Assembly (NCBI GenBank): GCA_937998875.1
Contig: CALLBO010000003.1
Coordinates: 1 to 64,000 of the forward strand
From: an uncultured Granulosicoccaceae bacterium
GTDB lineage: Bacteria > Pseudomonadota > Gammaproteobacteria > Granulosicoccales > Granulosicoccaceae
DNA length: 64,000 nucleotides
Direction: 5' to 3'
How positions within the stretch are numbered: position 1 is the stretch's first letter; each line of letters starts with the position of its first letter. This document shows, in pieces, positions 49,073-59,098 of the stretch. The notes under the pieces are model-generated. The model saw only the letters and a list, made by a program, of their open reading frames with translations, was not told the origin of the DNA and searched no databases. The translations under genes were made by a program, and so were the position numbers.

Positions 49073-50302
49073 TCACGTATTCTTTAAAATACTGTTGATT
49101 TCTCTTGCAATCACTTCAAAATCTGCAATCTCAGCCTCCTGAGGTTCCGACAATATACGGTGTTTTTGGCCGTCCAGCGTTGCTATTTCAAGAACTGGAA
49201 AGCTCACCTTTTTGTTCTTTTTTAATTTTGACCGCATTGCAGCAAACACTGCATCGACTTCATCCAACCTGAATTGAAACCCACGCAACGCGGGTACAGG
49301 ACGGGTCTTTACATTGACTCCTTTTGAAGACACGCGGATCTCGGTCACATTGTAGTTTATTGCAATTGCGTAGACAGCGAGTACAACACCGATTAGGTTG
49401 AACAAGATAATATGAAAAAGTGCGCCTGCTAGTTGAATAGCTAAAGAAGAGAATATCAAAACAAAAGTGCACCATACGACAGCAAACCATAACAGAAATC
49501 GGCTGCCGTCTGCTCGCCACTGCCAGGTGATTTTAATTCCATCTTGAAATTCATTAAGCCGGTATCTTGGACTAATTGATGTTAGAGGTGCCGTTATGCT
49601 ATCAATGCTTGCGGCTGGATACGCTGAGCCACAGTGCCGGCAAAATGGCCCGGGGTTAACTGCCACGCCGCAGGAGTTGCAGTTAACCGGAGAATCCGTT
49701 TTCTGGTCAATAATCCATTGCACATCTTCCGCCTCACCAGCAATGGGTTCAACGGGTATGTTCAGAGAGCGAAGTAAAGCCTTTCTAACGGTGACAAATT
49801 CTTCAATTGAGTGGCCTCCACGATATAGCTGTATTCGCTCACCTTTTTTCGTAATAACGTAAAGGACCGGATACTCATAGACAGAGTTATCTTTGGTTTG
49901 ATGTCCACGGGAGATAAAAATCTGTTTGATATTAGCAATAGGCAGTCGAATCGACTTTTCCCATGGTACCGGTAGTGGTGAATGAGAAAGCGACAGACAT
50001 GATTGATTCGTCTTAATTACCACCTGGTTGACGAGATCGGTCAGGGCAAAGATGTAGAGAAAACAAATACCAGGGACCAGCAATGGCAATGTAATTAGTG
50101 CTGTTAGGGTGCTGGTCCATAATTCTTTTATAATAAAGCTGCGCCAGAAAACAAAAAAAACCAGAATTATCCAACTGAATATTTGACGGTTTGATATTTT
50201 CACCACAACACCGTTGTCTTCAGCTGGTTGTATCTGAATCTGGCTGGAAAGCTTAGTAGATTGTTTTTTGTCGGTGACCGAGCCTGGAAGCGGATAGGGC
50301 AT
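49073..50302 (-). CDS. Membrane protein with zinc-ribbon domain(s); 5' end uncertain
   Basis: TM segments plus 'CNSCGVAVNPGPFCRHCG'; an in-frame second zinc ribbon lies upstream of the called ATG (to 50392). Confidence 0.6.
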   Translation of the reverse strand: MPYPLPGSVTDKKQSTKLSSQIQIQPAEDNGVVVKISNRQIFSWIILVFFVFWRSFIIKELWTSTLTALITLPLLVPGICFLYIFALTDLVNQVVIKTNQSCLSLSHSPLPVPWEKSIRLPIANIKQIFISRGHQTKDNSVYEYPVLYVITKKGERIQLYRGGHSIEEFVTVRKALLRSLNIPVEPIAGEAEDVQWIIDQKTDSPVNCNSCGVAVNPGPFCRHCGSAYPAASIDSITAPLTSISPRYRLNEFQDGIKITWQWRADGSRFLLWFAVVWCTFVLIFSSLAIQLAGALFHIILFNLIGVVLAVYAIAINYNVTEIRVSSKGVNVKTRPVPALRGFQFRLDEVDAVFAAMRSKLKKNKKVSFPVLEIATLDGQKHRILSEPQEAEIADFEVIAREINSILKNT

Positions 50303-50628
50303 TCCGCAATGTTTACAGCGTTTACCTAAATTTCTGCCAGCTCCGCAGGACAGACACTGGGTTGACTCAGCTTCATAAGCGTTTTCGATCTGTTAACTCA
50401 TTTATGCGACAGACCTTATTTCTTGTTACTTAGGTACGTCAAGCTTAAAATCAGCACTCGGGTACTGACCATCGCGTCACACATAGTTACAGCTCACAGA
50501 TATGCCTCTGCTTCGAGTTTTCATACCCGGTATTGTTGATATTTTATATGTCATGACGTATTATTTGTGCTTCCTTCCAGTAGTTTTCGGAGTCCGGTAT
50601 GAAGCACTGCATGAGTATCGATGCTAGC

Positions 50629-50797
50629 CCTAGTGGGGCGTGCAGAAAGTTCGATAACACTTTTCTTCGCCACAGACGTCATAGCTGCGTTAAAAAAACT
50701 CGACGTAGGCCCTGCTATGCCTGCGTTTTTTCGCCTTGCTCTGACGCTTGTGGCTGTGAAAAGTTTGTTACCGAACTTTCCGCACGCCCTACTAGAG
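50629..50797. repeat. About 168-bp near-palindromic MITE-like element
   Basis: CTAGTGGGGCGTGCAGAAAGTTCGATAACA..CTTTTC versus reverse complement of the right end CTAGTAGGGCGTGCGGAAAGTTCGGTAACAAACTTTTC, with further imperfect inner pairing. Confidence 0.8.
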
Positions 50798-52599
50798 TGA
50801 TTCAGCTGTTAATGGCACTTATTCTTACTGCAATCTCGCAGCAGATCGGGGCACAGCAGGGGGCGGACTGCCTGATGTGCCACACGGGTTTACCCGCCAC
50901 TGAATTCAATGTAATTCCAGAAGAAACAACAGAACAGGCACAAGCGGGTTGCGATTATTCATTTGCAGCCGATTTTGATGGGTGGGGTTGGAATGCGATC
51001 GCGGGTGAGAGCTGCCCACCGTTAGCAACTCCTGATACCTCACAACAGAGTGCATCAACCTGTGACTACAGCAATGCCGGTCTTTATGACGGCTGGGGAT
51101 GGGACCCGGTAAACCGGGCCAGTTGCTCTCCTCAACAGAGTGACGATCCACACGCTCGTTTCCCTGTATGTAGCGCTACTTTATATGATGCTGATGAAGA
51201 TGGATTCGGTTGGGAGGATAACGCCACTTGTATTGTTACTTCCGACTCGACTGCAGCTCCGGTCTTCACCAACCGGCAAACCGGTAATCAGGTTGATCTG
51301 GTCAGAGCTTACTGGGACGGAAACACCGATTTGGCAAACAAAGTGGTGCAATGTGACCTGTATTACTTCGATAGTTATTCAATGATTTATCGCACTGAAG
51401 ATTTTCCTTTCAGATCGGGTGCAGGCATAAACAATCAGGTGTTCCCGTCGTACCGATTTCACCATCTTGCTCTACCACCGGAGCCGCCATACCGCGGCTG
51501 GATTCGTGATGTGTCTATCGTAGATAATGGAGAACCCATTCCAACGCCACTGACAACAGATCCGTATTGGACAACGGATGACGGGCGTTATATTGGCCCG
51601 ACTCTTCTGCAGGAACCTTATCTTGAACTAATAACCCGTAATAACGGTGTAAAGGCCATACGAGCCTGGGTAAACAGCCGTCAGGACACAGCTCTTGATC
51701 TTTATAACACGGGCAACCGGGTTCGGCGCGATGGTTATTTTGAGTGTTATGACATTAATGGTCGTGACTTTCAGCCCAGTGGAGTTGTCGGGGGAGGCAC
51801 CACAAGTCCTACAGTGAAGGCAGATCTTGTTTTCACGACACAACCAAGTCCTTCACAGCCGGAGCTGCCAGCGATACAGGATCCGTTGACGGGTGAGCCA
51901 GTTGTATTTGAAAAGGCGTACTGGGATTATAATAAGGATCTTGCGGGGCGACAGGCCCTTTGCTTAACATTCCGTTTTGATGAGCGGGGGCTGCCCAATG
52001 CATACGGCCCGGTAGGTGCCTATGAATTCCCGTTTCACTACGTCAACTCAGGTACTAGAATTCACTATCGGGATTTTGGTGGTCCTTCACCGGGTCGTGC
52101 CGGTTCGTTTATTGTTGAGGATGGCGTGTTAAGAAATCCGGATGGCAGTGACCTGTATGACAGTGTGCTTTTCTCGTCTGATTATGTGCAAATGTTAGAG
52201 GAGGGTATTCGAATATGGAGATCTCCTGATGAGTTTAAATGGTGCTACAACACCCAGCCGACAGGCTCTGCACCCGAGGTGACCGATAACAACCAATGTG
52301 TCTACAGTAATGCGAATCAATATGATGGCTGGGGCTGGAACCCCGTCACCAGAACTTCGTGTCCGCCACTCGCACCCGTTGTAGATAGTGCGCCCAATAC
52401 TGAACCCAGTGGCTGCGATTACAACAACGCGGGTGACGGAGGGTGGGGTTGGAACCCGACGACTCGCACGTCCTGTCCGCCATTACCGCAGTCTGCTGGT
52501 ACAACTAACTCCGGATTAGATAACTGTGACTACAGCAATGCGGGTGCTGATGGCTGGGGTTGGAATCCGGTAACGCTTGTCTCATGCAGGCCACGTTGA
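50797..52599 (+). CDS. Secreted protein with CxxCH motif, six Cys-bracketed DGWGW repeats and a duplicated central domain
   Basis: After an inferred signal peptide: 'GADCLMCHTG', repeats such as 'CDYSNAGLYDGWGWDPVNRASC', two 'AYWDxNxDLA' domains. Listed ORF starts at 50599 but that part is the MITE-like repeat. Confidence 0.65.
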   Translation: MIQLLMALILTAISQQIGAQQGADCLMCHTGLPATEFNVIPEETTEQAQAGCDYSFAADFDGWGWNAIAGESCPPLATPDTSQQSASTCDYSNAGLYDGWGWDPVNRASCSPQQSDDPHARFPVCSATLYDADEDGFGWEDNATCIVTSDSTAAPVFTNRQTGNQVDLVRAYWDGNTDLANKVVQCDLYYFDSYSMIYRTEDFPFRSGAGINNQVFPSYRFHHLALPPEPPYRGWIRDVSIVDNGEPIPTPLTTDPYWTTDDGRYIGPTLLQEPYLELITRNNGVKAIRAWVNSRQDTALDLYNTGNRVRRDGYFECYDINGRDFQPSGVVGGGTTSPTVKADLVFTTQPSPSQPELPAIQDPLTGEPVVFEKAYWDYNKDLAGRQALCLTFRFDERGLPNAYGPVGAYEFPFHYVNSGTRIHYRDFGGPSPGRAGSFIVEDGVLRNPDGSDLYDSVLFSSDYVQMLEEGIRIWRSPDEFKWCYNTQPTGSAPEVTDNNQCVYSNANQYDGWGWNPVTRTSCPPLAPVVDSAPNTEPSGCDYNNAGDGGWGWNPTTRTSCPPLPQSAGTTNSGLDNCDYSNAGADGWGWNPVTLVSCRPR

Positions 52600-52929
52600 G
52601 TGCAATGTAAAGCAATAACACCTACATTAGTCCAGCGACGGTATTCCCTAAATCAGTTAACAACAAGGTCGGAATTTTCGAATTCACCATGCCTGCATTT
52701 TTGTCCATAAAATCAGAGAGGCCGTGCGCTCACCGAACTCACTTCTGGACAAATAACAAAGAATGGCCCGAAATCTACAATCAGAATGGGCCAGGGATTA
52801 ACTGCAGTGGACACAACAACGAGGAAGGGGTGCGTGATGGATTCCCATCAGTCAGAGTAGTCTTGAACAAAAATTCTTTTAGGGCTTTCCCATGAATGTC
52901 TCACTCCAGACCCGGACAACGTTCAGCGG

Positions 52930-53145
52930 CTATTGGAAATCTCGGCGGTGCCGGATAGTGCTCGCAAGCCAGCCTATCAGCGGTGAAATCACCAAGAACA
53001 GAGCGAGGATTTCGACCGGGAGGTGGACCCAAACAATATGAAACACCGGATCTGATGAATGATGAAGCACGAGGGTCGTGATCAACCCGGCGATCATCAT
53101 TATCAGGCAGACAGGGCTTATCCGGTTTTGGTGAGGACTGGTCAT
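52930..53145 (-). CDS. Candidate small two-TM membrane protein (71 aa)
   Basis: 'MTSPHQNRISPVCLIMMIAGLITTLVLHHSSDPVFHIVWVHLPVEILALFLVISPLIGWLASTIRHRRDFQ'; same strand as and downstream of the ABC permeases. Confidence 0.45.
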   Translation of the reverse strand: MTSPHQNRISPVCLIMMIAGLITTLVLHHSSDPVFHIVWVHLPVEILALFLVISPLIGWLASTIRHRRDFQ

Positions 53146-53506
53146 ATTTTTCGTCTTTCAAGTTCTATTCCATGGAAAACTCAACAAAAAGCAGATCACA
53201 ATTTTCCAATCCCGGGGTCGCGGTTTGCAAAAGTTCTTGGCAGAGACTCAATTTAGTTTTTAGTGAGTTGACATCCGATAGCCGGAAAATGGATGCGGGT
53301 GATCCATGATCGACTGTTTCTCCGGCATTTGGATTGTCTGCGGAGTATTGCTAATGCTTCCAGCGTACCAGCCTTCGGCCGATCACTGGTATTTTCAGTA
53401 CCTGTCGCCAGCGGATATTTCCGATATAAAGTCGATAGGGAGAAAGGGGCGTTGGACCATTTCGGTATTATCTCTGCCACGGTGTAGGGTGGACTGCGGA
53501 GAGTAG

Positions 53507-54421
53507 TTATTTAACCGCCCCGGCTGCCATACCCTTGATAATGTATTTTTCAAGAAAGATCGCAACAACAATTAACGGGAGTATCGCCGCAGAAGACAAC
53601 GCTGCCATTGACCACCAGTTAATCCCTTGTGATCCGGTTTGTGATGCCACCATCACCGGTAGTGTTGTTGAGTTCGTGGCTGTTAAAAGAGCTGCAAAGA
53701 AGTATTCATTCCAGCATAAAACCAAAGACAGAATAAAGGCCGCCACCATACCCGGCAGAGCTATAGGGACAACAATCTGCAGGAAAGCGCCCCATATTCC
53801 AAGACCATCTACCAAAGCTGCTTCTTCTAGCTCTATCGGGATACCCTGAAACTGATCGCGCATAATCCATATCACAATGGGTAACACCATCAGTGTATAG
53901 AGCAGAATCAAACCAACGCGCGTGTCGAGCAGAGCCAGAGATTTATACAATACTAAAAAGGGCAGGGCCAGCACCACGGGTGGCAGGATCATCTGGCTAA
54001 GAAAGAAAAACGAAATATCGGAGTTTTTCATAAAGCCGAATCGGTAGTTGAATCGGGATAGTCCGTAGGCTGCCAGTGAACCTAACACGACAGCCAGAAA
54101 AGATGCGGTTAGTGAGATGACAGTCGAGTTCCAGAATCGCTTGAGAAACTCATCGCGTACGGTTGATACTTCACCGATCAGGCGGGGTGAAAACCCGATA
54201 GATTCCCAGCCTTTCCAACGCGGCGTGAAATCCCACCACGGCACCATATTGCCTCGCATAACATCCGGGGCCAGTTTGAAAGAGGTGGTAAAGGTCCAGT
54301 AGATTGGGAAAAGGCAGATCACAGCCCATAGAAAGAGGGCTGTGTAGATGGCGACTCGACTCGTCCACCATTTTCTTTTGACTGGTTTGTCGCTGTCGTG
54401 GTCTTTAAAAATAGCGCTCAT
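53507..54421 (-). CDS. Carbohydrate ABC transporter permease (MalG-like)
   Basis: 'PIELEEAALVDGLGIWGAFLQIVVPIALPG' EAA motif. Confidence 0.92.
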   Translation of the reverse strand: MSAIFKDHDSDKPVKRKWWTSRVAIYTALFLWAVICLFPIYWTFTTSFKLAPDVMRGNMVPWWDFTPRWKGWESIGFSPRLIGEVSTVRDEFLKRFWNSTVISLTASFLAVVLGSLAAYGLSRFNYRFGFMKNSDISFFFLSQMILPPVVLALPFLVLYKSLALLDTRVGLILLYTLMVLPIVIWIMRDQFQGIPIELEEAALVDGLGIWGAFLQIVVPIALPGMVAAFILSLVLCWNEYFFAALLTATNSTTLPVMVASQTGSQGINWWSMAALSSAAILPLIVVAIFLEKYIIKGMAAGAVK

Positions 54422-55551
54422 GCCGGGCGCTCCATCCAGCGACTGACCACTTTAAGAAGTACGGTGACAAATATGATGATAAGAATCAAATAAACGATCG
54501 CGAGTAACGTACCGTAGCCGACGTTTGAACGGTCGCGATATTCACGAAAAATAAAACTGGTGACACTGTCAGTGGCACCGCCCGGCCCGCCGGACGTGAC
54601 ATTGATAATAATATCTGCCAGTTTTAATTTGAATATGATCCGGATAACTATTGCTGTCACTGATACCGGCAGCATGAGTGGAAAGATAACTTCTTTAAAA
54701 CTCTGCCAGCCAGTTGCACCATCGACCTTCGACGCTTCAATGACTTCCTGCGGTAATGCCTGTAACCCTGCCAACAGCATAATCATCATGAACGGTATAA
54801 AGGTCCAGGCGTCCATTGCCATAATCATGAATCGTGCGACTTCGGCAGAGCCGAAAAAGCTGGGTTCTATACCTATTTCACGCAGAAGCCTTGAGATAGG
54901 GCCAAAGCGTACTTCCAGCATTGATTTGCCGATCATCCACGATACTGCCACCGGGCTCAGCATCAGCGGCAGTAGAAAAACCACCCGGAAAAATTTGCGT
55001 GCACGTATTTGCGAGTTAAGTAAGAGTGCCAGCCCGAATGCAATGATGTACTCCACACTGACAGCAAGCACGTAGAACACCATATTTTTCAGCGCATTCC
55101 AGTAGAACTCGTCGTTCCACATTTCACGGACGTTTGCCAGGCCATTGGGTTGTGGCCCGTTTGGAGAGGCGAGGTTCCAGTCTGTGAACGAGATATAAAG
55201 TGCAAATAACAATGGAAAGACAACAAGGCTGATCACGAACAAGGCAGCAGGAAGTACGAACAAAGTGCGTTTGCCTTTTTCTCCGTTAACAATCACCTGT
55301 GCGGCGCACAGCGCCGTTGCCCACAGCATGTAGGCATAAAGTACAGGTCGCCAGTTGTCGAACCCGTTTGCAACTCGACCGGTTTCAAATGCGAATTGCC
55401 ATAGTGCAAGTGACAGACCAAACAGCGCCGTACCCCATACCAGAAGTTTTCCGAAGCGCTTGCGTTTGTCTGAGATATTGTCTGCTGTAACAGTATGCAG
55501 CAGGTCGCCTTCGATCATCATTGTCTGGTGTGTAGCCGATTCTGCAAGCAT
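54418..55551 (-). CDS. Sugar ABC transporter permease (MalF-like)
   Basis: 'QEVIEASKVDGATGWQSFKEVIFPLMLPV' EAA motif. Confidence 0.92.
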   Translation of the reverse strand: MLAESATHQTMMIEGDLLHTVTADNISDKRKRFGKLLVWGTALFGLSLALWQFAFETGRVANGFDNWRPVLYAYMLWATALCAAQVIVNGEKGKRTLFVLPAALFVISLVVFPLLFALYISFTDWNLASPNGPQPNGLANVREMWNDEFYWNALKNMVFYVLAVSVEYIIAFGLALLLNSQIRARKFFRVVFLLPLMLSPVAVSWMIGKSMLEVRFGPISRLLREIGIEPSFFGSAEVARFMIMAMDAWTFIPFMMIMLLAGLQALPQEVIEASKVDGATGWQSFKEVIFPLMLPVSVTAIVIRIIFKLKLADIIINVTSGGPGGATDSVTSFIFREYRDRSNVGYGTLLAIVYLILIIIFVTVLLKVVSRWMERPA

Positions 55552-55607
55552 TGGTTTGATGGCTGGATTGATCTCTTTAGTGATGCGGGAAGAGAGCGGA
55601 GCAGGTA

Positions 55608-55633
55608 ACAGGCGTAGCTTGCGCTACGCCTGT
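55608..55633 (-). terminator. Intra-operon stem-loop between SBP and permease genes
   Basis: ACAGGCGTAGC-TTGC-GCTACGCCTGT, perfect 11-bp stem. Confidence 0.65.
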
Positions 55634-55693
55634 GGCAGGTACTTGTCATAATCTCCGTATCTAGCCGAGATGGACCTATGACGTGTAACTGTA

Positions 55694-57319
55694 CTAGAGG
55701 CCCAATGAAGCCTTGTACACAGCAATCTGATCATCGCGACCGATCTGATCTGTGATCTTTTCCCATGCTGCCGCTATTGCATCAGCAGTTTCCTGTGCTG
55801 AGGCGTATTTACCAGCATAGCCCTTGGCCAGTTCATCTTCAGCGACTGAGTAGTACTGGAAGATGCCCGGGATTCGAGGCTCAATAGCTGCATTGGGATG
55901 ATTGTAGCTGTCTGCATTTGAGCCAAGGTAGTCTTCAATATAAGCGCGGTCATAACCTGCCTCTTCCCATTCTTCGAACTGGAAGTGTGAGTTACGATAC
56001 GGCTGAAAACCTGAAGGATAAGCTGATGCCCATAGTGAAAGATCTTTGCCACCCAGGTGAGCCGCTGCTGACCACGCGGCCTTCTTCTTTTTCTCGTCAC
56101 TGTCGACGGTTGCCATAACGTAAACACCCCAGCCAATGTAGGCCATATTGGGCGCTTCGTTACGTGTTTCTTCCCACTCACCGCTTTGTGCATTGTATAC
56201 GCGGTCAGAGGCCGGGTTAATACCAAAGCCAACGACATCACCCACGACTGACGTATCGGAGGTACGTGCAGAAGAACCAACATCCCCCCACCAGTTCAGC
56301 ATAGATCCACTGCCTGCAAGGAATTGCGAGAACGCTGTAGTACCCGGGTCTGCGTTGATTTGATCAGCGGGGTAGGCGTCTGCTTCAATAAGATCCATAA
56401 CATCCTGAATAGCTTGTACCCAGGCCGGGTTGTTAACCATGGGCTTCATGGTGTCTGGCTCGAATAGCCAGGCAGGGCTGTCCGGGTGCTTTGCATACGC
56501 GGAAGCGCGGTTTTCAAGGAAGTAGAAACCAAAACCACCCCAGCCCTTAAGCGGATCAAGATACCCGTGCGCAGGCAAACCAGTGAGTGGATCTTCTTTA
56601 CCAACCAGGTCTTTGGAAATTTGATTGATTTCCTGCCAGGTGGTTGGTACCTCTTTACCGGTAACAGATCCTTCGCCGAAGTAATCAGTTCTGTAGGCAA
56701 AAGTATGGCAGTCACCATCAATAGATACACGATAAGTCTTGCCGTCCCATGTTCCAACGGGTGCTTTGAGGTAATCGACGTAATCATCCATGTCGATCTG
56801 TTCTTTCACCCAGTCCGGCATTTCAGATGCCATGCCTTTACCCAATACGTCACCCTCAAACGGTGCACCCATTTCGATAATATCGAAGTCTACTGTACCG
56901 GTAGCGATAGACTGTTGTAGTCGTGCGTTGTAATCAGCTTGTGCTAGATCGATCCAGTTGATCTTGGCGCCGGTATACGCTTCCCATGGCTTCAGGAAAC
57001 CACGAAACAGGAAGTTGTGAAGGTTCTGATTGTTTAGTCCCATGAAGGTGAGTTCTACACCATCGAATTCGCCAGCGGACACGTTTTCTTTCGTCGCACC
57101 CAGGCACATTTCACCAACTTTCTGCCAGTCGCTATCGGTTGGTGAGCCAGCACCAACACCTGGTATTTTCAGAATGTCTGCGCGGACATTGCTATGTGCA
57201 TCACCCAGTGCCAGCTTCGGCATCATTGCGGCTGCACCGGCAGCTGTCATGCCTTTAAGCACTTGCCGACGGTTTAATTTCTGGGCATTTCTAATGTAGT
57301 TGTAAAGCTCAACCTTCAT
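55694..57319 (-). CDS. Sugar ABC transporter substrate-binding protein (possible Tat substrate)
   Basis: 'NRRQVLKGMTAAGAAAMMPKLALGDAH' twin-Arg-like signal; family-1 SBP features. Start moved to 57319 (RBS GGAGGAAA). Confidence 0.88.
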   Translation of the reverse strand: MKVELYNYIRNAQKLNRRQVLKGMTAAGAAAMMPKLALGDAHSNVRADILKIPGVGAGSPTDSDWQKVGEMCLGATKENVSAGEFDGVELTFMGLNNQNLHNFLFRGFLKPWEAYTGAKINWIDLAQADYNARLQQSIATGTVDFDIIEMGAPFEGDVLGKGMASEMPDWVKEQIDMDDYVDYLKAPVGTWDGKTYRVSIDGDCHTFAYRTDYFGEGSVTGKEVPTTWQEINQISKDLVGKEDPLTGLPAHGYLDPLKGWGGFGFYFLENRASAYAKHPDSPAWLFEPDTMKPMVNNPAWVQAIQDVMDLIEADAYPADQINADPGTTAFSQFLAGSGSMLNWWGDVGSSARTSDTSVVGDVVGFGINPASDRVYNAQSGEWEETRNEAPNMAYIGWGVYVMATVDSDEKKKKAAWSAAAHLGGKDLSLWASAYPSGFQPYRNSHFQFEEWEEAGYDRAYIEDYLGSNADSYNHPNAAIEPRIPGIFQYYSVAEDELAKGYAGKYASAQETADAIAAAWEKITDQIGRDDQIAVYKASLGL

Positions 57320-57835
57320 ACTATTTCCTCCGGGTTTTAGTAAAAACTGTTGATAAAACAAGCTGTTCAGGGAAAATTCTGATTTTTTCCTGAGCCAGTA
57401 CCGCTGAGCCAGGCTGGGGGATTACCAAAACATCGTTTAATCCGCCCATGCTTGCGTAACTGACCGCTACGCACACAGGATACCCCAGATATATGATTGG
57501 GTCATGTGGTTAAATTATGCTCCGTTCTGCTGTCGGTGATTAGTGAACAGGCTTAAGAATTAGAGCGTTGTTGAACCAGGGTGGTAAAGGTTCTAGTCCA
57601 TGCCAGTCACACTTCCTGTGCGTTGGCAGGGTGCTTTGAGAATAACGCGACTTTATTATTCTCCATAAGTTTTTCAGCCTCGACTGAGTTCATGAACAAT
57701 GCTATCGTTTTTAATCTTCAGTTGACTAATGCTCGAACGCAAACATGCTTAACTCTTTTCGTTTGCATGTGTTTATTGGCATCCGCCGCACTTGCTAACC
57801 GTAATCTATAAAGTAGCGAATCAGGAACCAGGCTA

Positions 57836-58870
57836 ATGGGGAACGTCACGATCCGGGATTTGCGCAAGTCTTATGGAAAAGTAGAAGTAATCCATGGACT
57901 GAGCCTTGATATTGGTGACTCTGAGTTTGTTGCATTGGTCGGACCCTCGGGGTGTGGTAAGTCAACGCTACTTCGAATGATTGCCGGTCTCGAACCGATT
58001 AATGCAGGTACTGTTGCTATTGGTGACCGGGTAGTTAACAACCTTCCTCCATCGGAACGCGATATCGCTATGGTTTTTCAAACCTACGCGCTTTATCCGC
58101 ACAAATCGGTGGCGGAAAATATGGGCTTTGCACTGAAGGTTGCCGGTAAGAGTAAGTCTGAAATAAGTCTTCGCGTTAAGGAAGCAGCCGAGATACTCAG
58201 TTTGACTGAGTATCTTGATCGCAAGCCGCGTCATTTGTCTGGTGGTCAGCGCCAACGAGTTGCGATGGGCCGGGCTATAGTTCGGGATCCGGAAGTGTTT
58301 CTTTTTGATGAGCCGCTTTCCAACCTGGACGCAAAGCTCAGAGTTCAGATGCGTACAGAAATTAAAGAGCTGCACCAGCGTTTAAAGACAACGACTGTCT
58401 TTGTAACGCATGATCAGATAGAAGCGATGACACTGGCAGACAGAATCGTTGTTATGCAGGATGGTTACATTGAACAAATAGGTACACCGCTGGAACTCTA
58501 CGATCATCCGGTCAATGAATTCGTTGCAACTTTCATCGGTGCCCCGTCCATGAATCTATTGTCAGCCAGCCTGAACAACGGAACTGTCTCGATAGGAGAT
58601 CAGCAGTTCGATGGACCGGCTGGCAATGGTGAAGTGAAATTGGGTGTTCGGCCGGAACATCTGGTTATGTCAGAAAACGGTCTGCCGATGACGGTCAAGG
58701 TAGTAGAGCCTACCGGTTCCGAGACTATGGTCTTTCTGAACTTTGAAAGTCAGGATGTGGTTGCTGTTTTCCGAGAGCGGCATGATTTTAAAACGGGTCA
58801 GGTAATACACCTGCAACCTGACCCGGCACATTTGCACTTATTTAGTGCTGAGGACGGTAAGCGGCTTTAG
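57836..58870 (+). CDS. Sugar ABC transporter ATP-binding protein (UgpC-type)
   Basis: [41 protein letters not shown]. Confidence 0.95.
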   Translation: MGNVTIRDLRKSYGKVEVIHGLSLDIGDSEFVALVGPSGCGKSTLLRMIAGLEPINAGTVAIGDRVVNNLPPSERDIAMVFQTYALYPHKSVAENMGFALKVAGKSKSEISLRVKEAAEILSLTEYLDRKPRHLSGGQRQRVAMGRAIVRDPEVFLFDEPLSNLDAKLRVQMRTEIKELHQRLKTTTVFVTHDQIEAMTLADRIVVMQDGYIEQIGTPLELYDHPVNEFVATFIGAPSMNLLSASLNNGTVSIGDQQFDGPAGNGEVKLGVRPEHLVMSENGLPMTVKVVEPTGSETMVFLNFESQDVVAVFRERHDFKTGQVIHLQPDPAHLHLFSAEDGKRL

Positions 58871-59098
58871 GTCTGCTTAGTTCTGCGGGAAGCACCCGCG
58901 CATGAATGTTGGCATGTCATAGCGGGCGGCCTTTTACTTTATTCGGGAAAGTACCATGATCACGATGTCAGGGGATTGCAGTCTGTTTGTATATCATCGA
59001 TATTAAGTAATCTGGTTGCCAGCATCACCTGGTACTGTTCCGAAGCGCACCCCGTTACACATTAACCTGATATAAAAAAGTTTGTATCGCTTTCTAAG

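Noticed and set aside
53253-53506. Overlapping short ORFs on both strands between 53.2 and 53.5 kb
   Set aside because: Overlapping in several frames, no clear RBS or conserved motif; coding status not supportable.
54560-55075. 171-aa plus-strand ORF over the MalF-like permease
   Set aside because: Antisense to a well-supported permease; composition is typical of a reverse-strand shadow.
55774-56283. 169-aa minus-strand ORF within the SBP gene
   Set aside because: Alternative frame of the real SBP CDS with no recognisable domain.
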